Source of the DNA: Tolypeutes matacus
Taxonomy: Eukaryota > Chordata > Mammalia > Cingulata > Chlamyphoridae
NCBI GenBank assembly: GCA_026826555.1
Contig: JAKSZT010053837.1
Location: 4,440,520-4,504,519, forward strand
DNA: 64,000 nt
Direction: 5' to 3'
A model generated the notes under the pieces. It was not told where the DNA came from. It saw nothing but the letters and a program-made list of their open reading frames with translations, and ran no database searches. This document shows positions 45,566 through 58,300 of the stretch, one piece after another. The translations under genes and the position numbers were made by a program. Position 1 is the stretch's first letter; each line of letters begins with the position of its first letter.

Positions 45566-47412
45566 TGTAAATAAAGTCAGAAATGAAAGGGGGGAACTAC
45601 AACTGACTCCACTGACATAAAATGGATATAAGAAGATTTTGTGAGAAGCTGTATGCCAACAAACTAGAAAACCTAGATGAAATGGACAAATTCCTAGAAA
45701 TGCACACACAAACTACATTGACTCTACAAGAAATACAAGAACTCGTCAACCAATCACATATAAAGAGTCATCAAAAATCTCCCAACAAAGAAAAGTCCAG
45801 AACTAGATGGCATCACAGGTGAATTCTTCCAAGCATTTTGAGAATAATTAACACCAATCCAGTTTAAATGCTTCCAAAAAATTGAAGAGGAGGGAAAACT
45901 ACCCAACATATTTATGAAGCCAACATCACCCTAATACCAAAGCCAGATAAAGATACTACAAGAAAAGAAAATTACAGACAAATCTCTCTAATGAACATAG
46001 GTGCAAAATTTTTCAACAAAATACTTGCAAGTAGTATCCAAAAGCATATGTATAATCAAAAGAATTATACACCATGATCAAGTGCAAGGCTGACCTTGCA
46101 CCCAGATATGCAAGGGTGGTTCAACATAAGAAAATCAATCAACATAATACACCACATTAACACATTTTGAAGGAAAAAACACATATGATTATCTCAATCG
46201 ATGCAGAAAAGGCATTTGACAAAATCCAGCATCCTTTCTTGATAAAACACTTCAAAACATAGGAATAGAAGGAAAATTCCTCAATATGATAAAGGGCATA
46301 TATGAAAAACCCACAGCTAACATTGTACTCAATGGGGGCAAAGGTTGAAAGCTTTCCCTCTAAGATCAGGAACAAGACAAGGATGCCCACTGACACCATT
46401 GTTATTCAGTACTGTGCTAGAAACTCTAGCTAGAGCAATTAGACATGAAAAATAAATAAATAAATAAAAGGCATCCAAATGGCTATAAAACTTTCACTAT
46501 TCACAGATGACATGATCCTATATTTAGAAAATTCTGAAATGTCTACGAGAAAGCTATTTGAGCCGATAAACTAGTTCAGCAAAGTGGCAGGGTAGAAGAT
46601 CAACACACACAAAAAATCAGTAATGTTTCTGTACGCTAGTATTGAACAATCTGAGGAAGAAATCAGGAAAAAATTCCATTTACAATAGCAACAAAAAGAC
46701 TCAAATACCTAGGAATCAATTTAACCAAAGGTATTCAGGACCTATATTCAGAAAACTACAAAACAATGCTAAAAGAAATGAAAGAAGACCTAAACAAATG
46801 GAAAATCATTCCATGTTCATGGATTGGAAAACTAAATATTGTGAAGATGTCAACCTACCCAAACTGATTTATAGATTCAATGCAATATCAATCAAAATTC
46901 CAACAGCCTACTTTAGAGAAATATAAAAGGCAATTACCAAATTTATTTGGAAGGGAAAGTGCACCTGAATAGCCAAAAGCATTCTAAAAAAAAGAAGAGA
47001 GATGTAGGAGGAATTTCACTACCTGACTTTGAAATATATTACAAAGTTAGAGTGGTCAAAACAGCATCATATTGGCATAAAGATAGATACATCAGTCAGT
47101 AGAATAGAATTGAAAGACCAGAAAAGCTCTACGGCTAACTGGTTTTGAAAAATCTACTGCCAAGTCCACATTACTGGGACAAAACAATCTCTTCAACAAA
47201 TGGTGCTGGGGGAACTGGATATCCATAACCAAAAGAATGAAAGAGAGCCCCTGTCTCACTCCATATATGAGAATCAACTCAAAATGGGTCAAAGACCTAA
47301 ATATAAAAGCCAAGACCATAAAGCTACTAGAAGAAAATATAGAGAAACTGTGGTGGTTTCTTGGTTCTTATACCCAAAGCACAAGCAACAAAGAAAAACT
47401 GGATAAAGGAAC

Positions 47413-48066
47413 TGTATTAGCCAAAAGGGTGCTGATGCAAAGCACAGAAATCGGTTGGGTTTTATAAAGGGTATTTATTTTGGGTAGAAGCTTACAGTTA
47501 CCAGGCCATAAAGTGTAAGTTACTTCCCTCACCAAAGTCTATTGCCACTTGTTGGAGCAAGATGGCTGCTAACATCTGCAAGAGTTCAGGCTTCCTCTTC
47601 CTCTTAAGGCTCCATGGTCCCAGCTTCTTCCAATATCAGCTGTAGGCTGAGATAAGTCTCCTCTCTCTCCTGGGGCTCGTTCCTCTCCAGGCTTAGCTGA
47701 TCTGTTCTCTCCACAAGGTCCGCTCTCTCTCTTCCCGGGGCCTCTGCTGTGTCTATGGAGCCGTCTCTATTCCTCTGTGTTCTTCTCCTGCATGTTTGCT
47801 TCCTCGGGCTCCAGCTTCCTGGGGCTCCAGCTTAAAACTCCGCCTAACTCCTCTGTTTAGTTTACTCTGTGAGTACTGCCTACCAAGGGGGCGGGGACTC
47901 AACTTCCCACTGACGTGGCCCAATCAAAGCCATATCACAACTCAGTCAAGTAAAACTGAAACCTCTGAATCTAATATAATCTAATATGGCCCAGAGGAAC
48001 AGACTAGTTCACAAACACAATCCAATATCTATTTTTGGAATCCACAAATAACGTCAAACTGCTACA
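47413..48066 (-). mobile_element. MaLR-like solitary LTR in L1 ORF2
   Basis: TGTATTAGCC at left to CTGCTACA at right, 654 bp. Flanks GGAAC (47408-47412) and GGGAC (48067-48071). Same family as 12237-12830. The ORF2 frame resumes after it (LKIEHYCISKDFIKR-like). Confidence 0.88.
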
Positions 48067-49289
48067 GGGACCTCCTCAAAATTGAACACTATTGCATCTC
48101 AAAGGACTTTATCAAAAGGGTGAAAAGGCAGCTGACTCAATGGGAGAAAATATTTGGGAATCACAGATCTGATAAGATTTTAATATCCATGATATATAAA
48201 GAGATGCTATAACCCAACAATAAAAAGACAAATGACCTGATTGAAAAATGAGCAAAAGACTTGAATAGACATTTGTCCAAAGAAGAGGTACAAAGGCAAA
48301 AAACAAAAAACAAAGCAAAACAAAAACTACATGAAAAAATGTTCAGCATCACTAGTGGTTAGGAAAATGCGAATCAAAGCTATAATGAGATATCATTTTA
48401 TACTATTAGAATGGCCACTATTAAAAAGACAGAAAACTGCAAGTGTTAGAGAGGATATGGAGAGATAGGAATGCTTATTCATTGTTGGTGGGAAGGTAGA
48501 ATGGTACAGCCATTGTGGAGGACTGTTTGGCAGTTCTTAAAGAAATTGAATATTGATTTTCCATGTGATCTGGCAATGTCACTACTAGGTATATGCCCAG
48601 AAGAACTGAGAGCTGTGACACAAACAGAAATCTGCACACTAATGTTCATAGCGGCCTTATTCATGATTGCCAAAAGATGGAAACAACATAGGTGTCCATT
48701 TACTGATGAATGTATAAACAAATTGTAGTGTATTTACACAATTGGAATATTATGCAGCTGTAAGAAGAAATGAAATTATGAAATATATCACAACATGGAT
48801 GAACCTGGAGGACATTGTTGAGTAAAGCAAGCCAGACACTAAAGGATAAATACTGTATGCTTGTGCTATTATGAACTAAATATATTGTGTAAACTCAAGG
48901 AGTTAATAACTAGAATATAGGTCATCAGAAAATAGGGTGGTAGAGAATGGAAAGCTGAGGATTAATCTGTGCAGAATTGGTAAAAAGGTTGTTTCTTAAT
49001 CTTTGGAAATGAATAGAAAAGGTGAAAGCACATCATAGTGTCTGTAACTAGCAGTACTATTATATGGGTATGACAGTGATTGAAAGGGAAAGTCTAAAGT
49101 CATGTATATTACTAGAAGGAAAGCTAAAAAATGTAACATGGGACTGTATAGCATAGTGAAACCTCAGGTGAAATATGAATATGGGTAATACTGCATATAT
49201 AAGACTGTTTTTCTTTGAAACTGAATAAATGTATGTTAATGTTACAAGATGTTAATATCAGGCCAAAAAAACAAAACAAAACAAAAAAA

Positions 49290-49604
49290 CCCCCTACTAG
49301 TATGCTAAGTGAAAAAAACCAGACACAAAGTCCTACCTATTGTATGATTCTATTTATATAAAATATAAATATAAATTAATTTACAAAGATGGAATGATGA
49401 GTGGTTATGTAGGGCTGGGGAAGGATAGAGGGATTGAGAGGTGACTACTAAGGGGTGCAGAGTTTTTCTTTATGGAGTAAAGAAATTGTTCTAAAATTTT
49501 TTAGTGGTCATGAATGCACAACACTGTGATTATACTAAAAGCCATTGGTTGTACACTTTGGGTGGATTGTATGGTATGTGAATATATCTCAATAAAACTC
49601 TTTT
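49290..49604 (+). mobile_element. Second L1 3' end at the tail of the L1 composite
   Basis: ATGCTAAGTGAAAAAAACCA, CCTATTGTATGATTCTATTT, TGTACACTTTGGGTGGATTG, TATCTCAATAAAACTC: an L1M-type end, distinct from the 48850-49260 3'UTR. Confidence 0.8.
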
Positions 49605-50010
49605 TTAAAAGGTGAGTCTTGCTTCAGTGTGGAGAACAGATTGGAAAGGGGCAAGAGCTGATGCAGTGAGATCAGTCAGGGACCACTGGAGTCGCCCAGG
49701 TTTGAGGTGATGGTAGCAGAAACTAAGATGATGTGGAAGAGGTAGAAAAATGAAGAGGGACATGTGACTTATTTAGGAGGTAATAGTGACCTAATGAATA
49801 TAAGGGTAAAGGTCTGGGGTCAAGAATGGCTCCTTTGTTTCTGGATTTAAAATTGGTGCCAGTCTAACACAGGACACAGTTTGCAGGGAGAAATGAAAGA
49901 GTGTGTAGTGAGTTGAGCTATTTTTGAGATATCTAGATAGAAATATCCCGTAAGAGGTTAAGGTTCAGTGTCTGAAATTCAGAGCAGTGATATGGACTAG
50001 AAATACAAAC

Positions 50011-51540
50011 TTGGCAGCCATCAGCCCATACAAATAAAACATATTTATTTTTCAAAATAAATTGTGCCACATCTTCCCCTAAATCTTCCTCCACAGAACC
50101 AACTATTTTGAATTCAGGGATGGATGAAAGAGATGAGTCCTTAGAATTAAGTGACTGAGTGACTGTTATTTCCTATTGCTTACTTTTTTTACTTCTACAG
50201 TGAGTAATAATAATAATAAAAACAAACAATATATTGCACAATCTCAACCAAATTTAGATATAGAGAGAGTTTAAACCATATAAGTCCATTGTGACTTGCA
50301 GAAAGTAGGCAATCAAAATATACTTGTTTTTTGACAAAATCATACTAAAAGTATTGCTAATACTTAATGATGGCTTTTAATTGGATATGTTATAAGAACA
50401 TACATACATGTAAATACCTGTATCTTCCCCTTTAAGAGGACAAGCCTTTTTCACCTTGGATAGGTGGATTTTGACTACATACCCAGTTTAGTGACCTAGC
50501 ATAACCTCACACCCAAAGTCTCAATCTGTCACTTAGTCCTTGGTGGACCCTGCGCCTTCTCAGCTAATATAATTTGGCAAGCACAAAGTGTTTTATGAGA
50601 AAAGCAATGTGGAAAGAACTCTGTAATTTTGCGAAAGATTTTGCCAATGTTTTTAACCACTCACCTTCTCAAATACTCTGCTTCAGGCAAATACATTTAC
50701 AGATATCTTGTATTTTCCACATCTTTTTCCGTTTCCTCTCTAGAGACCAAAGAGGACTTGGCATGGACCCTAGTTCGACAGGCCTCATGGGATCAGGGTG
50801 AGTAGTTGTCTGGAGGGACCAGAAACAGGCACAATTTAAGGGGCAAGTTCAAATTATTGTCAAGGAAGGAATAATAAAGGATAGAGCTGAGGAACGCTAT
50901 TAGACGTCGGGGCCTCAGGTAGAGTGTGAGGCCGCAGTCAGGACATTTGGCAAGAGGTCTCTAGGCCTAGAAGGATACAGAATTTGGGAAAAATCCAGAA
51001 TGCAGTCCTGAATAAAGCAAGGTGTCTGGAGTTTCTTTTCATGGGGCTGGGAAGGTGGGCTGCTGCTAAGGCTCAGCCCCTGGGCTTTGTACCACTCCAG
51101 TCTTCCGTAATGCTATTCCTCTCCTTCGCCTACCCAAATCCTTTCAGTGTTCTATGACCTTCTATGTCTTCTGTGACTACTGATAGAGTAATCAATTGGC
51201 CTGAGAACAATGTAGGTAAAAGTAAGTTGTTCAGCCTGGTAATTTGGTCAATTTCATAATCTATTTCATAGTTATAATGCCAAATCATTGTAGTTCGTTT
51301 TAGGAGGCAAATGTTGGCAACTTTAATGTGTTTTCAAGCAATTTGCCCCTCTTTCCCTAAAAGTTTCAGAGAATTTCCCTTTTCTTTTGCTTTTGGAAAA
51401 TTTCAAATTGATTTCTAGGAAATAATACCTAAAATGTATTAATTGTACTTTTTAGTTTAATGTATCACATGTTTATTGCATATGAACCCACTTGAGGTTA
51501 GAAATGTTATACTTACATTGTTTTATCTACTTTGTAAGGC
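50011..51540. other. Unassigned intergenic sequence
   Basis: No gene or repeat recognised. The 75-codon frame at 50574 is not supported. Confidence 0.45.
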
Positions 51541-51570
51541 TAATAATAATAATAATAATAATAATAATAT
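51541..51570. repeat. (TAA)n microsatellite
   Basis: About ten TAA/AAT units at the end of an MIR. Confidence 0.93.
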
Positions 51571-51745
51571 CTACTATTTATTAAGTACCAGTTATATTCC
51601 AGATGCTTCATCTATATCGTTTCTAATCTTCGTAGAAAACTTTCTAGGTATGTGTGTTATCTCCAGCTTAGGCATCGAAAGGTTAACTTGCTCAAAGATA
51701 GACCCAGCAAATGCTGGGGTTGATCTCATAAGTCAGATTTGAGCT
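51571..51745 (-). mobile_element. MIR element
   Basis: CTACTATTTATTAAGTACCA, ATTCCAGATGCTTCATCTAT, GAAAGGTTAACTTGCTCAAA: complement of MIR. Confidence 0.7.
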
Positions 51746-52929
51746 CTTTCCAGTACTCTAGACTGCTGTGAAATGTCTGTTGATTTGATTAATCTGAATT
51801 TTTGGTTACACATTTTATGTCCCCATCTCCTAGAGCTCCTGTGACTCTAGTACACAGGAGTCACTCAGTGAGAGAAAAGGAGAAACTCACTGGAGAAGGA
51901 CCAGGCCACATCTGTGCATCCACCTTTGATATGAGAAAATCTCTGGTTTCTGCTGTTTTCATCTTTCTTCCTTTTTGTCTTAACTCTTCTTCGTCTTTCT
52001 CTTATTCACAAATATATATATATTTATTTATTTATTTATTTATTTATATATAAGGTTACTAGGGTTTCTTATGATATACTTCAATCCTTTCTTCCACTTA
52101 CTTGATGTAATTTTCCCTCAGGAAATGCCTGGTCCAACCCACACCTACAATTTTCTGAAGACTTTTTAGATGAGTAGCAAAATTCTAAAAAGTTAATCTG
52201 TCCAGAGCATGCTAATTTGTATGGTCTTCCTAGGGGAAAATATTTGTATACTTGTACATATACATATGCATATAAAAACAAATACATACACATATATGAA
52301 TACATACATATATAAATACACACAGTTTCTTAGAGGAGAAAACCAGTAGGTTCCAGCAATTTCATTACCTAGAGGCAACTAAGCTAATTTTCTAAACTAA
52401 AATGATAAGCTGTGCAGAGTCGGTTGAATTGATCAGATCCTGTCCTGTGGCTTAAGGTCCTGCTTTTTGTCCTCTGACTCTGTGCTTAAAGTCTCCTCTA
52501 GGCCCCAGGCAGCGCCAGTGCTTTTGGATTAGTTGCTGCCACATGTGAGCATTTTCAGATCACCATGAACTAGGTGGCAAAAAAAAAAACCAAACTATTG
52601 AGAACAGAATTTTGGATGTATTCCAGAGATATTTAAACACTTTATTGAGTTCCCGGTATATCCTAGCTGCTTTTATTTTTAAAAGTTAGACAGATATATA
52701 AATTAATAGTGGTGGGAAGATATGATCAGTCCTGTTAGCCGAGGTTTAAACAGTGTGCTAGGGGAGCCCAGGGGCCTGAGGAAGGCTCCAGAGATCCATG
52801 AGATGGCTGATGAGGAGCTGCCAAGTGGAGAAAGTGGGGTGGGTATTCTAGGTAGAATAAATAGCTTGTGCTTAGCACAGACCAGAAAAAAGGAAAAACA
52901 AAGAAAGCTTGTGAAGTATGTGAACTCTG
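51746..52929. other. Unassigned with A/T microsatellites
   Basis: (AT)n plus (TATT)n at 52011-52052 and a TATACATA-rich patch at 52250-52320. No gene. Confidence 0.5.
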
Positions 52930-53165
52930 ACCACTTCAGGATATTCCTCAGTATAATAATTGCTGCTTGCTATGTGCCAAGTGAAGCTCTAAGTGCTTAA
53001 CTTTTATGTGATTTCACTTAATCTTCACAATAAACCTGTGAGGTTAGTTCTGTTATTCCCACCTTACATTGTAGAAACTGAGGCAAGAAAAATTCAGAAA
53101 TTTGCTAAGGTTCCCATGGGCAATAAGGAGGAGAACCAGGCTGTCTGGCTGCACAGCCTGTGCAT
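52930..53165 (-). mobile_element. MIR element
   Basis: TTGCTATGTGCCAAGTGAAG, CTTAATCTTCACAATAAACC, TGTAGAAACTGAGGCAAGAA: near full-length MIR complement. Confidence 0.85.
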
Positions 53166-54108
53166 CCGCCATGTTGCATTGCCGCCCACCATCGTTCCTC
53201 CAAGAGTGTCTTAAAGAACAAGAAAACATTCCTCTCGGAGGCCACTGGGGTACCTCACTAATTATAAACTGCTATATTTAAATAGCACTTCACAAAATTC
53301 CCTGAGGAGAAAAGGAGGAGACAGTCCCAAAAGGAATGGGGAACCCTAAAAAAGGTGGAAGGAAGAGGACTGAAACAAACTCGACCTTGGATTTGGTCAA
53401 AGAACCAAACACCTTGTTGGGACAGGAAGCCAGAAAGGCCACCATCCTAAATTAAAGCTAGAAGAGCAGTGAGTGCCAAAAAACATGGAATGTAAGACTC
53501 AGACAAAAATGTGTCTCATTCACTGGGATTAACGTGCCAAATTCTTAAGGGAGATAAAAGATCCTACAAGGGTTCAGGTAATTAATTTCTGTCATGTTCA
53601 CCTTGAATTACCATTAGCTGCCTTTAAGAACTTCTTGTATTCTTGGCTTTATTTTTCATGAAAAGTTCAGGCTTCCTGCATGGATATGGGGAACCCCAGG
53701 TTCCAAGGGCTTTTGGGAGCAGGATTGTGAAGAAAGAGTGAAAAGGAAGCTAGGAGGAGGATGTTTATTTTTAATAAAGAGACCCCGCCCAAACTTCCTG
53801 AACTAAAATCAGTCTAGATTTATTTTTCCCATTTTACACAATGTCCGCAACAACAGAATAAATATATTAAACCCAAACAAACTGGGGGTTGAGTTTTGGC
53901 ACAAAAATTCAGACAGAAATAGAATCAGCTGCTTTTGAATTGAGTCCAATGACTGATTTACAAATCAGTGGTAGACCAAGACTGCGTTGGCCTGAACTGA
54001 ACCAAAGTCATTTTCATTATGAGCAGACAATAGAGAGGCAAACTGGCCTGGTGCCCAGGGTATGAGCTAGTCAGTCTATCAGTTCTGCCTCCTTTTCCTT
54101 CCATTTTT
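53166..54108. other. Unassigned intergenic sequence
   Basis: No gene or repeat recognised. Ends in the target duplication of the next SINE. Confidence 0.45.
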
Positions 54109-54226
54109 TTTTTTTTTTTTTTTTTTTTACCGGGATGTCCCGGGGATCGAACCCAGGTCCCTCCATATGGCAGACGGATGCCCAACCATTTGAGCCACAT
54201 CCGCCCCCCAGCCACATCCGCCCCCC
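54109..54226 (-). mobile_element. Young-looking SINE monomer with duplicated 5' end
   Basis: T run of about 27. B-box complement GGGGATCGAACCC. The 5' terminal GCCACATCCGCCCCCC is present twice (54194-54209 and 54211-54226). Exact duplication TCCTTCCATTTTT at 54096-54108 and 54227-54239. Confidence 0.92.
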
Positions 54227-54540
54227 TCCTTCCATTTTTAAAACTCAAAATGTCAAGAGTTGGAAAGAACGCTTCATATCATTTTTCCCATCACCTTATT
54301 TTGTGTGGAGGAAAATGAGACTCAGAGAAGGTCAATGCCCCCTACCCCAACCCCCCATCCCTGGCATTAGATTAGAACAACGAATCACTAAATTGTTAGA
54401 CAGCACTGTATAAATGGGGAGGGTCAATTTGAAATGTGGGGACAATTCAATTTGTACACAGTGGAGCATAAAGTCACACAGCCAACTCTTTATTAATGGG
54501 TAGACTCTCGAGAGTCCCCGGTTTTCTCCCTTCTCCTTCT

Positions 54541-54690
54541 AAGCCAGGAGTTCTTAACCTTTTCTATTCCACGGACCCCTTCACCAGTCAGATGAAAACC
54601 ACGGACCCCTTACGAAGCCCACACTATACTGTGCATTATTAATAAATATATCACCCCCGTGCCCACACGTCCCCACAAGAATAATACGGT
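54541..54690. repeat. Ancient mammalian repeat fragment, family not named
   Basis: AGGAGTTCTTAACCTTTTCT, CCACGGACCCCTTCACCAGT, CACGGACCCCTTACGAAGCC: a widespread mammalian repeat I recognise but cannot name with confidence. Confidence 0.55.
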
Positions 54691-54859
54691 TTTGAACTTC
54701 AAGTCAAGCTCCCAGAGCCCCTGTTTAGCGCCCCTGCCTAAGCTGTATTAGGCTGTGATGTTAGTGATGTTGTGACATGGAGACCCAGGGTGTGTGGAGG
54801 GCTTGTGCGGAGAAGTCCCCGAGTCCAGTCCAGAGTCAGTGTGTGTTTGCATATTTTAG

Positions 54860-55020
54860 AATGCTTTTCATGTCTCATCTAATTTTATCCCCATATTTCT
54901 GAGGAGATAGAACGTTAAAATTAACTCCATTTCACACACAGGGAAACAGAGTCATAGTGACATTCTCAAGATAACGTGCTGAATTCAATGGGGGGACGAC
55001 AGGGTTAAAATCTAACTATC
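54860..55020 (-). mobile_element. MIR fragment
   Basis: CTCATCTAATTTTATCCCCA, ACACAGGGAAACAGAGTCAT: MIR complement. Confidence 0.6.
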
Positions 55021-55260
55021 CTTTCTCATTTCAGTTTTCCTTACAGCAGGCCATACTCTACCACTACTCCCCCCCACCCCCACCGCCATAATATGAATTA
55101 GAGGAGGTGTACAATAGATGGACTACTGAATGGTAATATGCTCCTACATTCACTTTTACACATGATGTCTCTAGTTAATTTCTTCAACATGTTGGGCTAA
55201 CTTTGTGAAGACATATAGCATTTGGAACCAAAACAGTTGCACCTTCTCTGGATACCACTG

Positions 55261-55361
55261 TTTTTTTTTTTTTTTTTTTTACTGGGAGGTACCGGGGATC
55301 GAACCCCGGTCTCTCCATATGGTAGACGGACGCCGAACCTCTTGAGCCACGTCCGTTTCCC
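55261..55361 (-). mobile_element. Young SINE monomer with perfect target duplication
   Basis: T run of about 20, head complement with GGGGATCGAACCCC (B box) and CTCTTGAGCCACGTCC (A-box side). Exact GATACCACTG at 55251-55260 and 55362-55371, extended by T. Low divergence suggests recent insertion. Confidence 0.93.
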
Positions 55362-55371
55362 GATACCACTG

Positions 55372-58300
55372 TTTTTTAGTTGAACTCTCCATGGGTATAT
55401 GAAAGAGATAGATCCTTTCACAGGCCTCTTTGTGATGAACTTGATTCTTATAATGGCCAATCATTTTTCCTGTTAGAAAGTATAAGACCAGGAGTCTTAA
55501 GTAAACCAAATCTCTTTGAACAGTCCTTTAAGTGTTGAACAGAGAAGTAATAGCTCTCGTGGAGGGGATAGCTGCTTGGAGTCTACTTTTTCCTTAGGAG
55601 ATTTCTTTACTCCATTGAAGTTTCTTCCTTTTCTCCAACTGTGACCACTTTGCTCAGATCTTAGAGGTTCAATCTCTCTATCGAAAAAACTAAAACCTTG
55701 TAACTTGAAGGATATTTGAGTATTTGTTTGTTTAAGGTGTGTGATCTTTATAGAAACATAGTCAGGAATTTATAGAGGTGCATGAGAAGTGAATATGAAC
55801 TCCACAGATAAAACCGGCCTTGCTGTGGTTTGGGTTCTATTCTGTTTTTGGTGACTAAGAACTGTAACTAATAATTGGACTCTGCCAAATACGTTTCTTT
55901 TAATATCCTGCTTGATGATTATCACAGCTTTCCTCCTTCATCCATCAGTTATCTAGCAATAAAGCCCTTTTAAGTGTGTCCCTAAAATTTCTATTTCTGT
56001 TTGGAATTTGAAAGCATTGTGGCTAAAACCAGACATTTTGAAAGCTAAGTGGAAATCGTGCTTTGTGAACTTGAGCTTTACAGAAATGGCTCTGCTAAGC
56101 TATAATTAGAATCACACACACTGGCAATTGGTATCTTTTTCCTTGAGAAAATCCTGCTGAACTTGATGTATCAGACTATTCTGTAATTTAATGAATTGGA
56201 AAATGAGAGGGTGGAAGGAGCACTAGAGGATCATAAACTGATAGCTCTTCACAAATGGCTTTTTAAACACCCCGTTTAGCTTGCATAATTATGTCCAATT
56301 AACCCATATCCAGCAGCTACCATTCTTTTTCAAATACCAACTGTCCTTAACAGAACAATTATTCTCTGGCCCTTTACCTCTCACCTTATAAGTCAACACC
56401 CCGTTATTGGAACTACCGTTCTTGCATTTCACAATCATGTAAATTCCACCCACAAACCATCCTGTCCTCCTATGAACACCTACCATTTCCACTTGTTGGC
56501 TGACTTAGCCTTCTCCAGCCGTGGTGTATCATTAGTGGTGGAAAGGGAAAAAGCACGAGGAGTGAACAGAATGAGCCCATCCAAGAGAGGCTGCAGGTCT
56601 AAGGATTTTTTCATAAGTAATTATTTCCCATTTTTTGTGTGTGGCATTTTTCCAAAGTGCAGTGGAATCAGGTTTACATCGACCACAAAGGAGTGCACTT
56701 TGGGACAATGAGAGTCAGATGATCATGGTGGAAAGGGTAGGGATCTCAGGACAGAGACAGAACTTTCAACATATGTCCAATGTGTATCCACTTCCTCCAG
56801 ATACTTCCTTCCCTGACTACTCCTCTTTGTGTTCAGCCCTGATGTTATAACTCAACTTGCCTCAACATTTCTCCCATATAGACCCGGAGCAACATCCCAG
56901 GAAGAAGTGGAGATGGAGAAGGAGTGAAGATAGAGGCCATGGGTTAGTGGGAGAGTAGTAAAGGATAGACCAGGGGTTGAGTAATTATTAGCAAGAAGAT
57001 GGAAGAGGCAGAGTGTGTGAGGAAGAGTAAGTGTAGATAGAAAAGTGAGGCACTGTCAATTCTGAATATAAAGGAAAAGGTATTTAACAACAGGCTCCAT
57101 TAAATTTTAGTTGGTATGAAAAAACATTGTGGTAAGAATTTAGAGTTAAATCTATCAGTTTTTACTTAATCACAAATTACTGTTCTAATCTTCACTTTCT
57201 CTTTTTTGAGTATATATTATCAGCATCAATAAAACATTTGAATATCTACTATTAAAAATTCAGACCATTCTACAAACCCTAATGAATTTCTTGTTTGTCT
57301 TACACCGGGGAACCAGATGGCTAGGAATGGGAAGAGGTAGAGGCAACATTATGCTCTGTGTGGTCTGATATCTTTCCTGGTACATCCTCACCCTGTGGTA
57401 GGTGCTCAATAAATCCTCGATGAAGGAATGAATGAGAGGATGACTGTGAGAATGAATATTCTTGAACTGCCCCTGGAAGTCTGCCCTTACCTTTGTGTGA
57501 AGACAGCATAGTCATATGCTCTCCCCTAATCCCAACTCAATGAGGCTGCCACATATTTTATTTGATAAGATAAACATACTCTTTCCTCATTCTTTTGCAT
57601 AGCATTGGTGCAATGATTAGGGTGGCTTGAAAGAAGGCACTGTCCAAGGCAGGTGTAGTGGATTTTATGGTCCACCATGCAGATCAAGGACCCCATCCTG
57701 TAGAAGAGAGGCACTCTTCCCCAGCTGCTGAGAGTGTTGACAGCTGACAGCTTTCAGCTGAGTCTTGCCTATCTACCCCCAACCCAGAGATTACTCTCTG
57801 CTACGTCAAGCCATCTTCACCAAGATCAAGCTCCCCTTCTGGGTACAGCCCATATCAAATGATCACTGTGGGAGTGTAAAGGCCCAGCCCCCTTTTTCCA
57901 ATCTGGGACAATTCTGCAATGATATCCCGGCACCAATTCTCCTGGTGGGATAACGAGTCTTTGTGTTGATTGCACCACAGCCCAACTTCTCTTTCTGCCC
58001 AACCCTGCTTCCTTTATTCCTCATCAGGTTTTGAACCCAAGAACACTCTCCAACTAACTTTCTGCAAGGAAATTCAGTCTCAGAGTCTTCTTTGTGAGAA
58101 ACATGTCATGTAACACAACATATTGTTACCTTTAAAAATCTTACTTCACTATAGCTAGGATTATGTCAAATCTGGTCTATTTTCCTAGTGTAGGCCATCA
58201 CCATGTTACCATGTTAAGATCAGAGGCCCTAATGTAAAATCAAATCCTATAAAATCTTAGTGCAGTTGTTTAGAAAACGGACTTTTCAGAGCCTCTAGAA

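Larger units (their letters stand above)
44373..48830 (+). pseudogene. L1 ORF2 remnant (endonuclease, reverse transcriptase, C-terminal domain)
   Basis: Endonuclease start MKINNAFTVILLNMNGFNSP, ICCLQEMHLRPRDTNWLKAK, and IIVGDFNIPLTSLDRTR (GDFN motif). An RT region follows with [22 protein letters not shown] text near 46370 and FTDDMILYLENSE-like near 46500 (FADD variant). The C-terminus at 48471-48728 reads HCWWEGRMVQPLWRTVWQFL. Broken by stops, a 44934-45234 insertion, an A-rich expansion at 45508-45550 and an LTR at 47413-48066. Non-functional. Confidence 0.88.
42247..49604 (+). mobile_element. L1 retrotransposon composite with intact 5' end and near-identical flanking duplications
   Basis: 5' end GGGACTTCTGGGAAGATGGC matches the start of the L1 ending at 2920. 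Then come 5'UTR (to about 43229), ORF1 (43230-44100), ORF2 (44373-48830) and 3'UTR (48831-49260), then an A-rich stretch, then a second, older-type L1 3' end (49290-49604). Flanks TTAAAAGATGAGTCT (42232-42246) and TTAAAAGGTGAGTCT (49605-49619) differ at one base and begin with the TT/AAAA endonuclease consensus. Interrupted by a SINE, an L1 3' fragment and an LTR. No intact ORF. Confidence 0.85.
41190..50010 (+). mobile_element. L2-like LINE, split by an LTR and an L1
   Basis: Pieces 41190-41550, 42003-42246 and 49605-50010 read as one L2 3' region (CTGCCCTTGTGAAACTTATA; GGGAAACCATTGAGGAACTT; GTGTGGAGAACAGATTGGAA; TTGAGATATCTAGATAGAAA). Removing the two later insertions restores the expected order. 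Confidence 0.7.

Noticed and set aside
44373..48830. Active L1 ORF2
   Set aside because: Multiple stops, frameshifts and three insertions. It cannot encode a working protein.
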